Source of the DNA: Fragilaria crotonensis
Lineage: Eukaryota; Bacillariophyta; Fragilariophyceae; Fragilariales; Fragilariaceae
NCBI GenBank assembly: GCA_022925895.1
Contig: JAKSYS010000784.1
Span: forward strand, 1 to 25,773
DNA length: 25,773 bases
Direction of reading: 5' to 3'
In this document: positions 10,084 through 19,611 of the stretch, piece after piece
How the letters are laid out: every line of letters begins with the position of its first letter
How positions within the stretch are numbered: position 1 is the first letter of the stretch
The notes under the pieces: generated by a model
What the model saw: only the letters and a program-made list of their open reading frames with translations
What the model was told of the DNA's origin: nothing
Databases searched by the model: none
Position numbers and translations under genes: made by a program

Positions 10084-11614
10084 ATGGTTCTCCACGTTAG
10101 TATTGATGAACGCAGGATCGTCAACAAACCAAGAAACACAGTAGACGAATCAGCAACAACTGCAAGAGATGCAACCGCAAGTGCAACGAGCAAGGCTGGC
10201 CTTCAAAAGACGGGTCCTCCACGACGCGGCGATAACACAGAGTCTGCAGCAGAATTTACGCAGCGCTCACTTGACCTGTTTAATCGGGATTCCAAACTAA
10301 GCCGTTCCGAGGTTCCCACTGTAACGCGTCACGACCTTCATGAGGTTGGACCTAAACTGGGTGAAGGGGGATTTGCAGTTGTTTCGGCTGTTGAATTTGA
10401 GGATGATAACATTAACAGCGATGAAGAAGATGATAGTCCTTCATCATGGGCTATGAAATCGCTCAAGCCAGAGATCATTGACGGTCCAATGGGAACCTTC
10501 AAGGTTGCTGCTGCTGATCTCTGGAAAGAAGCAGAATTCCTGTCCGCATTTCACCATCCTGGAATTATTGCTATGCGAGCCAAACACTTTTCTCTCGATG
10601 CATTGGATGAGAACTTTATCATCCTGGAACGAATTCAAATCACGTTGGACGATCAAATGAAACTGTGGCGCGAGGCAGACCAGAAAGCCCGCAACTCACC
10701 CCAGATGCGAATGAAACTGTTGAAGGAACGTTTGGCCGTGTGCCTAGACCTATGTGAAACATTCAAGTATCTGCACAGCCAAAATGTTATTTATCGAGAT
10801 TTAAAGAGCGCTAACATTGGTTTTGACAACAAAGGCAAGGTCAAGTTGTTTGGTAAGTTCAACGTGTAACGAGCGTCAACCTTCAATTCTGGAGCCCGAT
10901 TCGTGATCACGACTCACTGATTCGTTTTTGTGCATCCAATCAGATTTTGGTCTTGCAAAGGAATTGAAGGAAGGCGCGAAGTCCAGTGGAGGAAAGTATA
11001 AGCTCTCTGGTAACACTGGGTCTCTGGCATACATGGCGCCAGAAGTCGCAAAGGGATGGCAGTATGATAAAACGGTGGATGTTTACAGCTTTGGGATCCT
11101 CTTATGGGAAATCGCTGCCTTGCAACCTGCCTTTGTAGACAGGGACACGCGGGAACAAATGCACGAGATATGGTCAGGTGATCTACGCCCGCCGATGGCG
11201 AGTTGGTGGCCCCTTGAACTCCAATGGCTCATGAAGAAATGTTGGGCCTATTTCGCCAACTCGAGACCCGATTTCACTGTCGTTGGTGAAACACTCGAAG
11301 AAATCTTGCACGATGAGAATAAGGAAGTGGAACATGTACGGGCGATCAAGTCCTTTAGTTTTGGCAGTCGACGATCACCAAAGTTATCAAGAGGATCGGG
11401 AAATTCAAATGAGGCTCGACCCGTAACATTACGACCCCCGAGACTTGCCCGAAGAACCGTCAAAGAAGAAATTCTTTGGGCTGTTCTAGGAAATGGGTGG
11501 CATCTTGCGAGTCGAAATGTGCAGTGTTTTATCGTTTTGCTAGGTATGAGTATGATGTCATGGGTCGATGAGTTGATTCTGGATCCAGGGTCCACAATAA
11601 GAATGTACGACTAA
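10084..11614 (+). CDS. TKL-like protein kinase, one intron
   Basis: Exon 1 is 10084-10852, intron 10853-10943 (GTAAGT...CAG, 91 bp), exon 2 10944-11614; 479 aa. The junction rebuilds the DFG aspartate from a split codon. Kinase landmarks: Gly-rich loop GEGGF (93-97), the VAIK-equivalent Lys125 in WAMK, an EAEFLSAFHHPGI alpha-C region, catalytic loop YRDLKSAN (237-244) with Asp239 and Lys241, DFG (257-259), APE (288-290), VDVYSFGILLWEI and a final RPDF. The last block and the W...P...CW...RP pattern are typical of tyrosine-kinase-like kinases. An acidic insert (about 105-118) lies between the Gly loop and the lysine. The catalytic loop has Tyr where most kinases have His. About 90 C-terminal residues are basic/Ser-rich and end in a hydrophobic stretch (around CFIVLLGMSMMSW) that may touch membrane. 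Substrate and pathway are unknown. Confidence 0.88.
10853..10943 (+). other. Spliceosomal intron of the kinase gene
   Basis: Donor GTAAGT and acceptor CAATCAG, phase 1, 91 bp. Removing it restores the DFG motif exactly, which makes the boundaries very likely correct. Confidence 0.92.
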
Positions 11615-12320
11615 GCATTAGCTAAGGATGCAGTCGTGAGCTTTGACCTGAGGATGTTTCTGTAGTGCGTATGTTGTGTTCTCTGAGCGCAGGAGTAGAA
11701 GTACCAGTACGAGTGCGCTACTAGAGTAGTGACTCCTCACTTCTCACACCGAAATTGAATTTCTGCCTGATGAGAAACCAATCTGGTGGATTATCGAAAA
11801 CGTTCTCGAAGGACCTGCTAAATTTGTATTTTCGTGTTTAGCTACAGTAGAAGTAGGTCTATTAATCGAAAAAAAGTGTTCTTGTCCCAGATAGACACAA
11901 GTACGTACGTGATGGCTGTTAGAGTATCCTACATAACACTTAACCCTTTTTAGAAAGTTAAAATGTTTTAGACTGAAAAACTCCAGGAGGTTCCGGAATT
12001 CCTTCTAAAGCGTGAACACCGAGTATCGTACTCCGTACAGTTTTGGAAGAATGTGTAAGAGCATACAAAAAATGTCTAAACCACGAAAATGTGTAATTCA
12101 CGATCAAATCTAGTGTCAAAACGTGACACACCTCACTTTTAAATGTACAAATCGAGAAAGACAGCATATAATCTGATGGACTATCAACTATTTGTATCGT
12201 ACCATTCCTACACAAGATCTCTTGTTCTACACTATAATCATTTCATATTGTCCTAGGCCATCGTTCGGACAAATTGTTTTGGAACAAGAGTTACACATAG
12301 GAATCTTGCTTAAAGAAGGG
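11615..12320. other. AT-rich intergenic region
   Basis: Downstream of the kinase stop. No ORF of substance. Composition becomes increasingly AT-rich toward the phased repeat that follows. Confidence 0.4.
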
Positions 12321-12529
12321 TTGAGAAAGTATGAGAAAGTTTAAGAAAATATGAGCAACTTCTATTTTCTCACGTCCGATTGAGAAAGTTTGAGATTATT
12401 TAAGAAAATTTAAGAAGGAGCGATTTTATTACCAGATTCACGTAGAATATTTAAGATTTTTTAAGCAACTCAAATCTTCTTAAAGTTTCTTAAGAAAGTA
12501 TGAGAAAACTTAAGAAAATTTAAGAAACT
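12321..12529. repeat. Degenerate 10-bp phased A-tract repeat
   Basis: Ten-base words of the form TTAAGAAAAT / ATGAGAAAGT run head to tail in three blocks: 12321-12360, 12380-12419 and 12490-12529, with a shorter pair at 12451-12470. The period is 10 bp within each block. The sequence predicts helically phased A-tracts, meaning intrinsically bent DNA. No coding potential. Confidence 0.7.
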
Positions 12530-13161
12530 GCCACAAAAAAATGTATCTCGACGATTCCTAATTAGAGGGTTCCATTCACATGCTTCGGAGTATCTCAAGT
12601 AAATTCCTTAAGAATCAAACGTGAAGAATGCATTCATTGGATTGTCATACAAAAGTCGTTGCCTGTGCATTTTTCCAAGCCTTCTTTCCTTTTTGTCACG
12701 GCGAATTCGTCGAACGAACATTTCTAGTATTCCAGAGAGGTGAATTCATATCTGATCTGAAAACTTTAGTCCATATGTCAGGTTCGAAATTCCGTCGGAA
12801 AATCAATAAACTCGCTTATCCGTTTTCACTTATTTTTTCATGTCGGTCGACAGAAGCGTCCTCGAAAAGAAGATATTCCGGAACCTCCAGTACTTGTACC
12901 TTGTACCCTCCTCCCTGTATGATATACTCGAGTACATATTTTTTAGACGACTGGCAGCTGGCAGCTGGCAGCTCCAGATCATGTACAACAGTATCATACA
13001 CACAGTACATACGTACTGGAGTACTTCACTTCCCTCAATTTCAATGTGTATGTATGTCACATATGTACGACGTACTGTAAATGGGCGAGGATCGAGGATG
13101 CGATGATACACAGCTTGTACCAGGTACAATACTCCCTAAGAGTAGACTCTCTAGTAGTAGA
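12530..13161. other. Intergenic, no supported gene
   Basis: Overlapping short ORFs on both strands (for example 12628-13080 plus) show no domain and are rich in GTAC-derived codons, so I treat them as chance. It contains a 7-bp tandem triplication (GGCAGCT x3 at 12953-12973). Confidence 0.4.
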
Positions 13162-13321
13162 TCCGATTAGGCTTCACTCTTTTGACGTCAGCGCGTTCCA
13201 ATCATGATGCTCTCAGTATGTTACTGTCTTACTGTAGTACTGTATGTCAGTACATTGAACGTGCAGACATCAGTACTTTGACGTGGGCGGCTGACGTCAA
13301 AAGAGTGAAACGTCTGTCGGA
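13162..13321. mobile_element. 160-bp MITE-like element related to the 5446-7664 element
   Basis: The ends are inverted: the plus-strand left end begins TCCGATTAGGCTTCAC, and the complement of the right end begins TCCGACAGACGTTTCAC. Both then share TTCACTCTTTTGACGTCAGC exactly (20 bp). That block differs from the large element's TTCACCAATTTGACGTCAGC at only three positions. The next inner bases (GCCCACGTCA) also match the large element's left end. There is no ORF inside and no clear target-site duplication. Confidence 0.6.
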
Positions 13322-14350
13322 CCCGTACTTGTACTTGTACTCATCAGTCTACAAGTACTGTATACCCCGAGAAAGCTGACTTAACACTCTAAGCTACCAG
13401 GTAGAATGTATCATACGATCGGGGTACTCGTACGGGGTAACGAGACTAAAATAACGAGTGACGAACATGATGTTGACGTTGGCGATCGGGGTTTTGTCGA
13501 GCTCGTTTGTCCTTGAAAAAAGAAAAAACTGATTGGAATGTACTCCGAGTCTCCGAGTACTCGACGAATATGGTACACTACACGTACAGTACCGGGTAAC
13601 GGCAGAGTAGCTACCGTATACCGTATACCGTATAGTACTCGGAGTAAAAAGCAAGTAGATACTACCAGGGATTGGAAGTAAATAACCACCGGTACCGGTA
13701 ACCAAATACCGACGGTATTATACTGTACCACTACTGTGATTTTTAAAATGCCCAATAACTGGTTACCTGCAAGTTGCAATATACCAATCAGTAACCAGGA
13801 CCCATGGTTATTTTCTACTGAGTTTAGTCGGTAGTATTTTGAATTCCGGTGTTCGGGAATACCAGCCTGAATTTCTATAAATGTTCTGTCCTGCATCAGT
13901 GTGTATACGGTTCATTTCTGTACTGTAGTACTGCAGTTTACTGTTACTGTAGTGTTTTTACTACCATTATACCTACCGGACGAAACCAATGGAACTGAGA
14001 AAGTACTGCGCTTCCAAAAATGAAGAGAAGTTATATTTATACCGGACTGAAGGATTTTTTCAATACCAAAATACCTCCCAGTGCAACAGCACAATACCAT
14101 TCTACCTACCGGAGGACTGTAATACCAGATTCAACGTGGGACAGTATTATTTTTCCAATCCCTGGATACTACTACCGGTAGATACTAAAATACACGTTCT
14201 CGGCTTGCGAAGCACGTGCTTCGCACATAAGCTTCTCATTTTTTTCATCGTTAGACCACACAATGTTGTCGAAGGTAAATGTGAGTTCAATCAAAAACCA
14301 CAATCGTTGGATTTGAGATTAGATACCTTACATTTTAAAAGTTGATCGGC
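13322..14350. other. Intergenic region upstream of the Hint gene
   Basis: About 1 kb dense in self-complementary words: CCGTATACCGTATACCGTATA at 13614-13635, GGTACCGGTAACC near 13690, and an 8-bp inverted pair CTGGTTAC/GTAACCAG around 13759-13798. The minus-strand frame 13411-13896 and plus frame 13989-14345 have no recognisable domain. Confidence 0.4.
14206..14225. promoter_or_regulatory. 20-bp perfect palindrome centred on CACGTG
   Basis: TGCGAAGCACGTGCTTCGCA is self-complementary over all 20 bases, with a G-box/E-box core, and lies 125 bp upstream of the Hint-gene ATG. CACGTG is a known target of bHLH and bZIP dimers; use as a promoter element here is inference. Confidence 0.4.
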
Positions 14351-16475
14351 ATGAATCTCCTTTTTCAAGTGCTGATTGCCACATGTGTCTTGCTCGCCGT
14401 CGCGGCACAGAGTGGGAACCTTTTGACGTCATGCGTACCTTCGGGGACTTTCAATTCCGCCAAGGACTACTTCCCAAACAAGGTCGCTCCCACCGCATCT
14501 AAATTTTGGGATATCAAATACTTCAAAACCTACAAGATCCTACGAAATGAGATTGCTGGGGAATCGTTTGTTCTCTACCAGTGCGGTACAACACCTCCTG
14601 CCTCAGAAGCCAACAAGGGCCACACTCACTTTATACCTGTTCCTCTTCGGAATGGAATCGCCTTGTCCTCAACAACACTCATACCCTACATTGAGCTGCT
14701 CGGTCGCCGCCTAAGTATCAAAGCTTGGCTGGGATCTCCAGATTACATTTCCTCGGCGTGTCTCAAAAAGTTGATTGCCAGTGGCTCTACCACCGTTGTC
14801 AAAGATACATCGAAACCCGCAAACGTAAATGCTCTCAAGACAAAGTTTGGGAACAACATTGTGTCCTTTCACAACTATCGCGATGGATACAGGTCCTCTC
14901 TGCTCAATGTGACGGATTCCTCGTACACGGAGGCTACCAACGAAGCAATCTTTGAATGGATCAAATTCTTTGCTGCCTTTTACAATGAAGAAAAGAAGGC
15001 CAATACCCTGGTGTTTTCCAGTCAGCAAAGATACAGATGTTACGCGAAAGTTTCCAGTGATATTGTAGACGCCTCGGACGGAGGGGTCAAACCTAAGCTT
15101 CTGTGGGCGTCCTATACCAATTACAACGGCGTCGACGGGTGGGACGTTGCTGAATGTCCCAACTACTATTGCGAGTATGCCAATCTGTGCTCAGCCGATC
15201 TCATCAACTCTCGAGCAGGTACTATTGATTACTATGGTACCAAGCTCTTCACCACCGAAGCTTTCGTGGCACTTGCCAAGAATGCGCCGCATTGGATCTA
15301 CTCGTCCAATAACTGGGACGAAGCGTATGGCAAGTACAAGACTCAACTTGACAACTTTGTTAGTGTCAAGCAGAAGCAAGTCTTTGATACTACTGGATCA
15401 GGAGATGACGCATGGTTCGAGAATCGGCTGGCCGAATATGGTACGTTCAACATGAGTATCATCTCGAGTGCACGGAACCGAATTCATCTCACGCTTTGTT
15501 TTTCTTCCAATACTGTGTCCACCACAAATTTGGTAAGATGTTGTTTTGGAAGATATTTGCGCAGTGGTTGGAACTGCGAATCCGTTGCACAAGCGCAAGT
15601 TCTTGCGTAACGTTTTCAAGGAAAGCGCCGGCCAAGCTGCCACCACATGTCCCAGTACTTCGGCACCACTCGTCACGCGCGCAACTCCATGTCGCAAGTA
15701 CACTGTTCCCACTGGAGGAGTTTGCTTCTCTGGTGACAATACTGTCGAATTGGAGGGAGGAATGTCTATCCATATGAAGGACCTTCGTATCGGCGACGTT
15801 GTTGAGGCTGGTGAGGGAAGATTCTCGCGAGTGTACAGCTTTGGTCACTTCAATGCGGATCTTCAAAGCACTTTTTTGCAGCTCTACACCAGCAACTCGC
15901 CCACCAACCCCATCGAAATCTCTCCGGATCACATGATTTTTGTTGGAAAAGAGGCAGTTCCTGCTGGCAGCGTCAAAGTTGGCGATTTGTTGAGGCTTGG
16001 CAACGGCGAACCTACTGAGATTGTCCAAATCAAGTCTGTCATTCGCGCTGGTGCCTACGCGCCCTTCACCCATTCCGGTGCCATTGTTGTCAACGGGATT
16101 GTTGCTTCGAACTATGTTTCATTCGAGTCACATAGTGGTGATATGATTGTTGGAGGTTTGAAAGTAGCTAGCTACCAGTGGGTTGCTCATTTGGCTCAGG
16201 CACCTCACCGCATTTACTGCACTCTAGCTGCAAGCAACTGCGAGAAGGAGACTTACAATGATTGTGGAATTTCACTCTGGGTAGCGACACCTTTGCGGGT
16301 TGCGCGTTGGTGGCACACTCAGAATGCGGCAGTCCGAGGAATGGTTATCGCACCACTCCTTTTCTTTTTGCTCTGCATTTATGCAACGGAATTGCTTCTC
16401 AAGTATCCATGGATGATGGCCTTCATCATTGCCATTGCTTTTCATAAAAAGATTGCGACGTCTAAGCCCTGCTGA
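14351..16475 (+). CDS. Secreted binding-protein-like domain fused to a Hedgehog-type Hint module
   Basis: Exon 1 is 14351-15440, intron 15441-15537 (GTACGT...TAAG, 97 bp), exon 2 15538-16475; 675 aa. The N-terminus is a clear signal peptide (residues 1 to about 21). Residues about 25-405 form one extracellular domain with several Cys, including YKILRNE, LYQCGTTPP and TTLIPYIELLG. I read it tentatively as a siderophore/TroA-type periplasmic binding-protein fold. Then comes a Hint domain: GVCFSGDNTVELEGG with candidate catalytic Cys426, KDLRIGDVV, ISPDHMIFV with His495, and GAYAPFTHSGAIVVNGIVAS, which closely follows the Hedgehog C-terminal consensus. The Cys-His spacing (69) is near that of Hedgehog. 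Ser replaces Thr in the TxxH motif. Two hydrophobic segments end the protein (about 632-665). Family knowledge: Hint domains cleave themselves at the Cys and can transfer the upstream part to a lipid. Confidence 0.85.
15441..15537 (+). other. Spliceosomal intron of the Hint gene
   Basis: Phase-1 intron, donor G|GTACGT, acceptor GGTAAG|AT. Joining restores an open frame reading AEYDVVLEDICAVVGT. The acceptor lacks a strong polypyrimidine tract immediately before it, but an in-frame stop (TAA at 15534-15536) just upstream excludes most other choices. Confidence 0.8.
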
Positions 16476-16599
16476 AGGACATGGAATGACTCTCAGGACA
16501 ATCCCTCACGTTTTGCAGGTACTTTAACAGTTTAGCATTTTCGCCCACAACTCCGAGTGCACCTCTAGGTGATGCCAGTGCTCTGTTGTTTAAAACTTT

Positions 16600-17085
16600 A
16601 TGCATGCATTAGATGCATACGCCAACCGTGATCAGGAAGCACGGTCACTCACATTCTGGCTGCGGGCAATCAAACATCCCGATGGGAACGCTGCCGAATC
16701 ATCCTCTTTCGACCAAATGAAAACGGACAACAACAAAAAAAGAGCAGCTCGTTTAGAAGATTTTCCTCAACCACGATCTGCTAGTCCTCAAACAAATCCA
16801 AAACCCTCGCAGCCATCATTGGAACAAAGACGCGACAGTGACACATCCGTTGCCGAGTCCCAAACGAGTGCGGTCCAGGATATCAGTACGGTCCAACTTG
16901 AAGGTTCCGGACTGGGAACGATCTTGAGCTCTTGGGATAAAGTTACACCCACACCGTGGCTCCTGTCAGGCGAACCTACTGATGGGAGCACAAATGATGA
17001 GAGTAAAGGTATGCTCCGGCCACAACGAGTATGTTCAAACTGTCGCAAATGTAGAAAGTGGTCCACTAGTAGCACCATCTACTAG
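16600..17085 (+). CDS. Hypothetical protein, doubtful
   Basis: A 161-codon ATG ORF 125 bp after the Hint gene. The product is hydrophilic and Ser/Pro/Gln-rich, without signal peptide or membrane segment, and ends in a small Cys cluster (CSNCRKC). No domain is recognised. Part of it (16776-16926) is repeated at 17077-17239 with stops and indels, so this may be a fragment of a larger or decaying gene. It could be a tail exon of a gene whose other parts are lost. Confidence 0.3.
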   Translation: MHALDAYANRDQEARSLTFWLRAIKHPDGNAAESSSFDQMKTDNNKKRAARLEDFPQPRSASPQTNPKPSQPSLEQRRDSDTSVAESQTSAVQDISTVQLEGSGLGTILSSWDKVTPTPWLLSGEPTDGSTNDESKGMLRPQRVCSNCRKCRKWSTSSTIY

Positions 17086-17239
17086 TCGTTAAACAAATCC
17101 AACACCCTCAAAGCCATAGGTGGAACAAAGTAGCGGCAGGGATGAGTCATGTCTGTGGCCGAGTCCCAAATCGGGTCCATGATGTCAGTACCGTCCAACA
17201 GGAAGGTTCGTGACCGGTTCCTGAAAGGGAACGATCTTG
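16776..17239 (+). repeat. Imperfect direct duplication, second copy decayed
   Basis: Segment 16776-16926 recurs at 17077-17239 (offset 301 bp at the start). Shared landmarks in order are AAACAAATCCAA, GGAACAAAG, GCCGAGTCCCAAA, CAGTAC(G)GTCCAAC and GGGAACGATCTTG. Copy 2 has insertions and an early in-frame TAG relative to copy 1, so it is not coding in that frame. Confidence 0.75.
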
Positions 17240-17628
17240 CACCCTCGATAGGATATAAGATATCTACTCGATTCCACATCGCATCCCCATGAGCACAGCG
17301 GAATGACGGGAAAAGCTTGAATGATTAATTGTCATACTGTGTGCGATCCAGCCGACGATCAGTCCAGAAAAATTGGATCACGACAAACAGACAGCCAACA
17401 GTGAGTATTTGAATGTACAGATCAATGCTCATAATCATCACACGTCGGACCGATCATCATCGGAGAATGTGCTAGTCGTGGCTGTCGCGTCGAGTACATG
17501 CTCAAGATTCTCGCCTTTTGAAACAAAAACCAACACCGAGGCGTTGCAGATTTGCGGGGTAACTGTGGCACCGATCGCTGTTCGAGTTGCGGACACGAAA
17601 GAGGTCAAAATTGGCAAACATTACGATC
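17240..17628. other. Region between the duplicate and the GPCR 3' end
   Basis: An open frame at 17373-17651 (plus) begins with TTG, not ATG, and overlaps the end of the receptor gene on the other strand. It shows no domain, and I see no supported gene here. Confidence 0.35.
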
Positions 17629-18803
17629 TCATGGTGAAATGTCCAGCATGACTATCGCCACATTGCCATCTTCCGTGTTATTATCAACATTCTCCACATC
17701 CTGCGTCGATGAATGATCTTTGTCAACAATGTCAGAGTTGCTTTCGCTTCTGCCTCCCGGGACGGCGAGCTCCGGCGCAAAGTCATCAGCTTGTGGATCT
17801 TCATCTGCCTCAAGCGGTCGAGACTTTACTCCGACAACGATTTCCGACATTAACGAAAAGAAGGAGAGGCTGTCTCCCTTTTCACGTCGCAACGAGATGT
17901 ACCGGGGCCGGACGTAGATGATTAAGTTGAACAGCCCTTGGAGTGGAATAATCAGCTTGATAAAGATCGAAAAAACAAACCTGGCGGTCTCTTGTTGAGT
18001 TGCGAGGGAGGATGTGAAAAATTGGTGCGCGAGGAGAAGAGCATTCGGCAAAAGACATGCCACGATGTAGAGCAGCGATTGGATGACAGTTTGTCGTAGT
18101 GTATCATCCAGTCGAGGTCGAGTTCTGTATCGCACGACAGCGGCAATTCGACCGCGAACATGATAGACGAGAATGAACATAATGGTTGTAATTCCAAGAA
18201 ACGAAGGAAGCACCACAACAAAATCATAGTGATAATGAGGGCCTTATCCGTAAAGCCGCGAGTGCACTCGCCCGCTGCAGCGTCGCATAAGGGTGGATAC
18301 GTTGCAAGTGAGCACCATCCACCTAAAAAGGTTAATGGGTTCAACGCATTCGCAAAGAGTCCCCAGAATGTGAGTCCCATTGGTATACTGAGTGAAAGAA
18401 TGTGTATGCAGGGTTCAACGTAGCGTGCAACGAACTCCTGTGTCTTCCCATATCGAACAATTAGGAGATAGTACAGTGCCAGACCCAAATTGTAGGGAAA
18501 TTGAGACGCGAAGAAGGTGAACAAGAAACCACTCGCCTCGCATGAAGCAGTATTGCCCTGAGCACCCCAGAAGTCGCCTTTAGGGACAAGAAGGAAGGCA
18601 AAGGCAAAGTTCAATGATGCGACACAGTCAATAAGAGACAAGGCGAACAAAATACGATGATAGACGCATTTGAGTTTCTTGTGGCGATCTCTCCAAATAA
18701 TGTAGATAATGGTAAGCGACCCGAGAAGAGACAACAATCCTGAAATCAGCGAGGTTACTACCAACGTGATTTGTTGAGGAACGGTGTAGAAGTCGATGCC
18801 CAT
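17629..18803 (-). pseudogene. Seven-transmembrane receptor (GPCR, cAMP/Git3-like), frameshifted
   Basis: Start ATG is at 18803 and the stop at 17629-17631; 1175 nt, not a multiple of three. The first frame gives TM1 (about residues 10-37, SLLGSLTIIYIIW), TM2 (FALSLIDCVASLNFAFAFLL), TM3 after a conserved Cys (TASCEASGF), TM4 (LSIPMGLTFWGLFANAL), a Cys-bearing second extracellular loop (GGWCSLATYPPLC) and the first half of TM5. The second frame resumes within TM5 (FVVVLPSFLGITTIMFILVY), then TM6 (SLLYIVACLLPNALLLA), TM7 (FIKLIIPLQGLFNLIIYVRP) and an acidic Ser-rich tail. The switch lies within about 18205-18246. I found no GT-AG intron of suitable size that keeps both halves, so a small indel is likely. 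It may be a real lesion or a sequence error. The remaining frame is well preserved, so decay would be recent. The ligand is unknown. Confidence 0.75.
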
Positions 18804-19074
18804 TGTGAGTTTGATATTCAATTACGATCGTACTTCCATCCCGTGTTGGTCTATGTGACAAGCTGGGTATCTATCACGCGTTGAGGGCGACGAATGCTAC
18901 GGGTAGGTTTGTGTCGGTGACCATGTGACCATACGGTTGTTGTGCCTTTCGTTGACTGAAGAGGTACTACGTACTACCGACAGTACTGAAATGTGGACTG
19001 TTTTTGTGGGGGTCACACAAGGAGGGAGCGAGGGCCGAACACACACATCAGAGTCCATTCCTTGTTTCGCAAGG

Positions 19075-19135
19075 GCTTAAACGAAATAGCATCCGAGAAG
19101 GTACTGTACCTTCTCGGATGCAATTTCGTTTAAGC
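19075..19135. repeat. 61-bp near-perfect palindrome
   Basis: Arms 19075-19104 and 19106-19135 are complementary at 29 of 30 positions around a single T. The arms begin GCTTAAACGAAAT and end CGAGAAGGTAC. As RNA or cruciform it would make a long hairpin with almost no loop. Confidence 0.9.
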
Positions 19136-19516
19136 ACTGTTCGAAGGAGTCATTGTGCAAGTTTGCCTTCGGACTGTTCTGTGTACATGAACTGTGCCCG
19201 TACCCATTTTTTTTGCAACCGGTTGTGCAACCCCGTAGGCCTAGTATTAATCGTACAAAACGCAGCCAGATGTACCAAGTCCACGCTACTGGATCAATTC
19301 CTAGAGTATGCATCACACATCACACCGAGCGCACATTTACCGTACTGAAGGAGAATATCGAAAAATTAGACCTCTTGCTTCCTGAATAACACCTGCTATC
19401 TTGGTACTCCGTGTACGTAGTACATCGCTACACATCTCATGCTCTACACGTCTGCTGTAGTTGTGTACCATACATCACGTGATATGAAAACTACAGACCT
19501 ACCGGCATGTTGACTT

Positions 19517-19580
19517 TATTGTCGTTGTACAGTAGTATGTACCAGGATTATTGTCGTTGTACAGTAGTATGTACCAGGAT
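19517..19580 (+). repeat. 32-bp perfect tandem duplication
   Basis: The 32-bp unit beginning TATTGTCGTTGTACAG and ending TACCAGGAT occurs at 19517-19548 and 19549-19580 without a difference, so the duplication is recent. Confidence 0.9.
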
Positions 19581-19611
19581 AACTATACTGAACGCAAATG
19601 CAATAAAACAG

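Noticed and set aside
9923-10144. Possible extra 5' exon or separate small gene before the kinase
   Set aside because: It overlaps the kinase start in another frame, has no domain, and no splice pair clearly joins it to the kinase.
13411-13896. 161-codon minus-strand frame
   Set aside because: Codons come from GTAC/ACCGG word runs. No domain, and no support from context.
13989-14345. 118-codon ATG frame just before the Hint gene
   Set aside because: It ends six bases before the Hint ATG, has no recognised domain, and lies in the likely promoter/5' UTR with the CACGTG palindrome.
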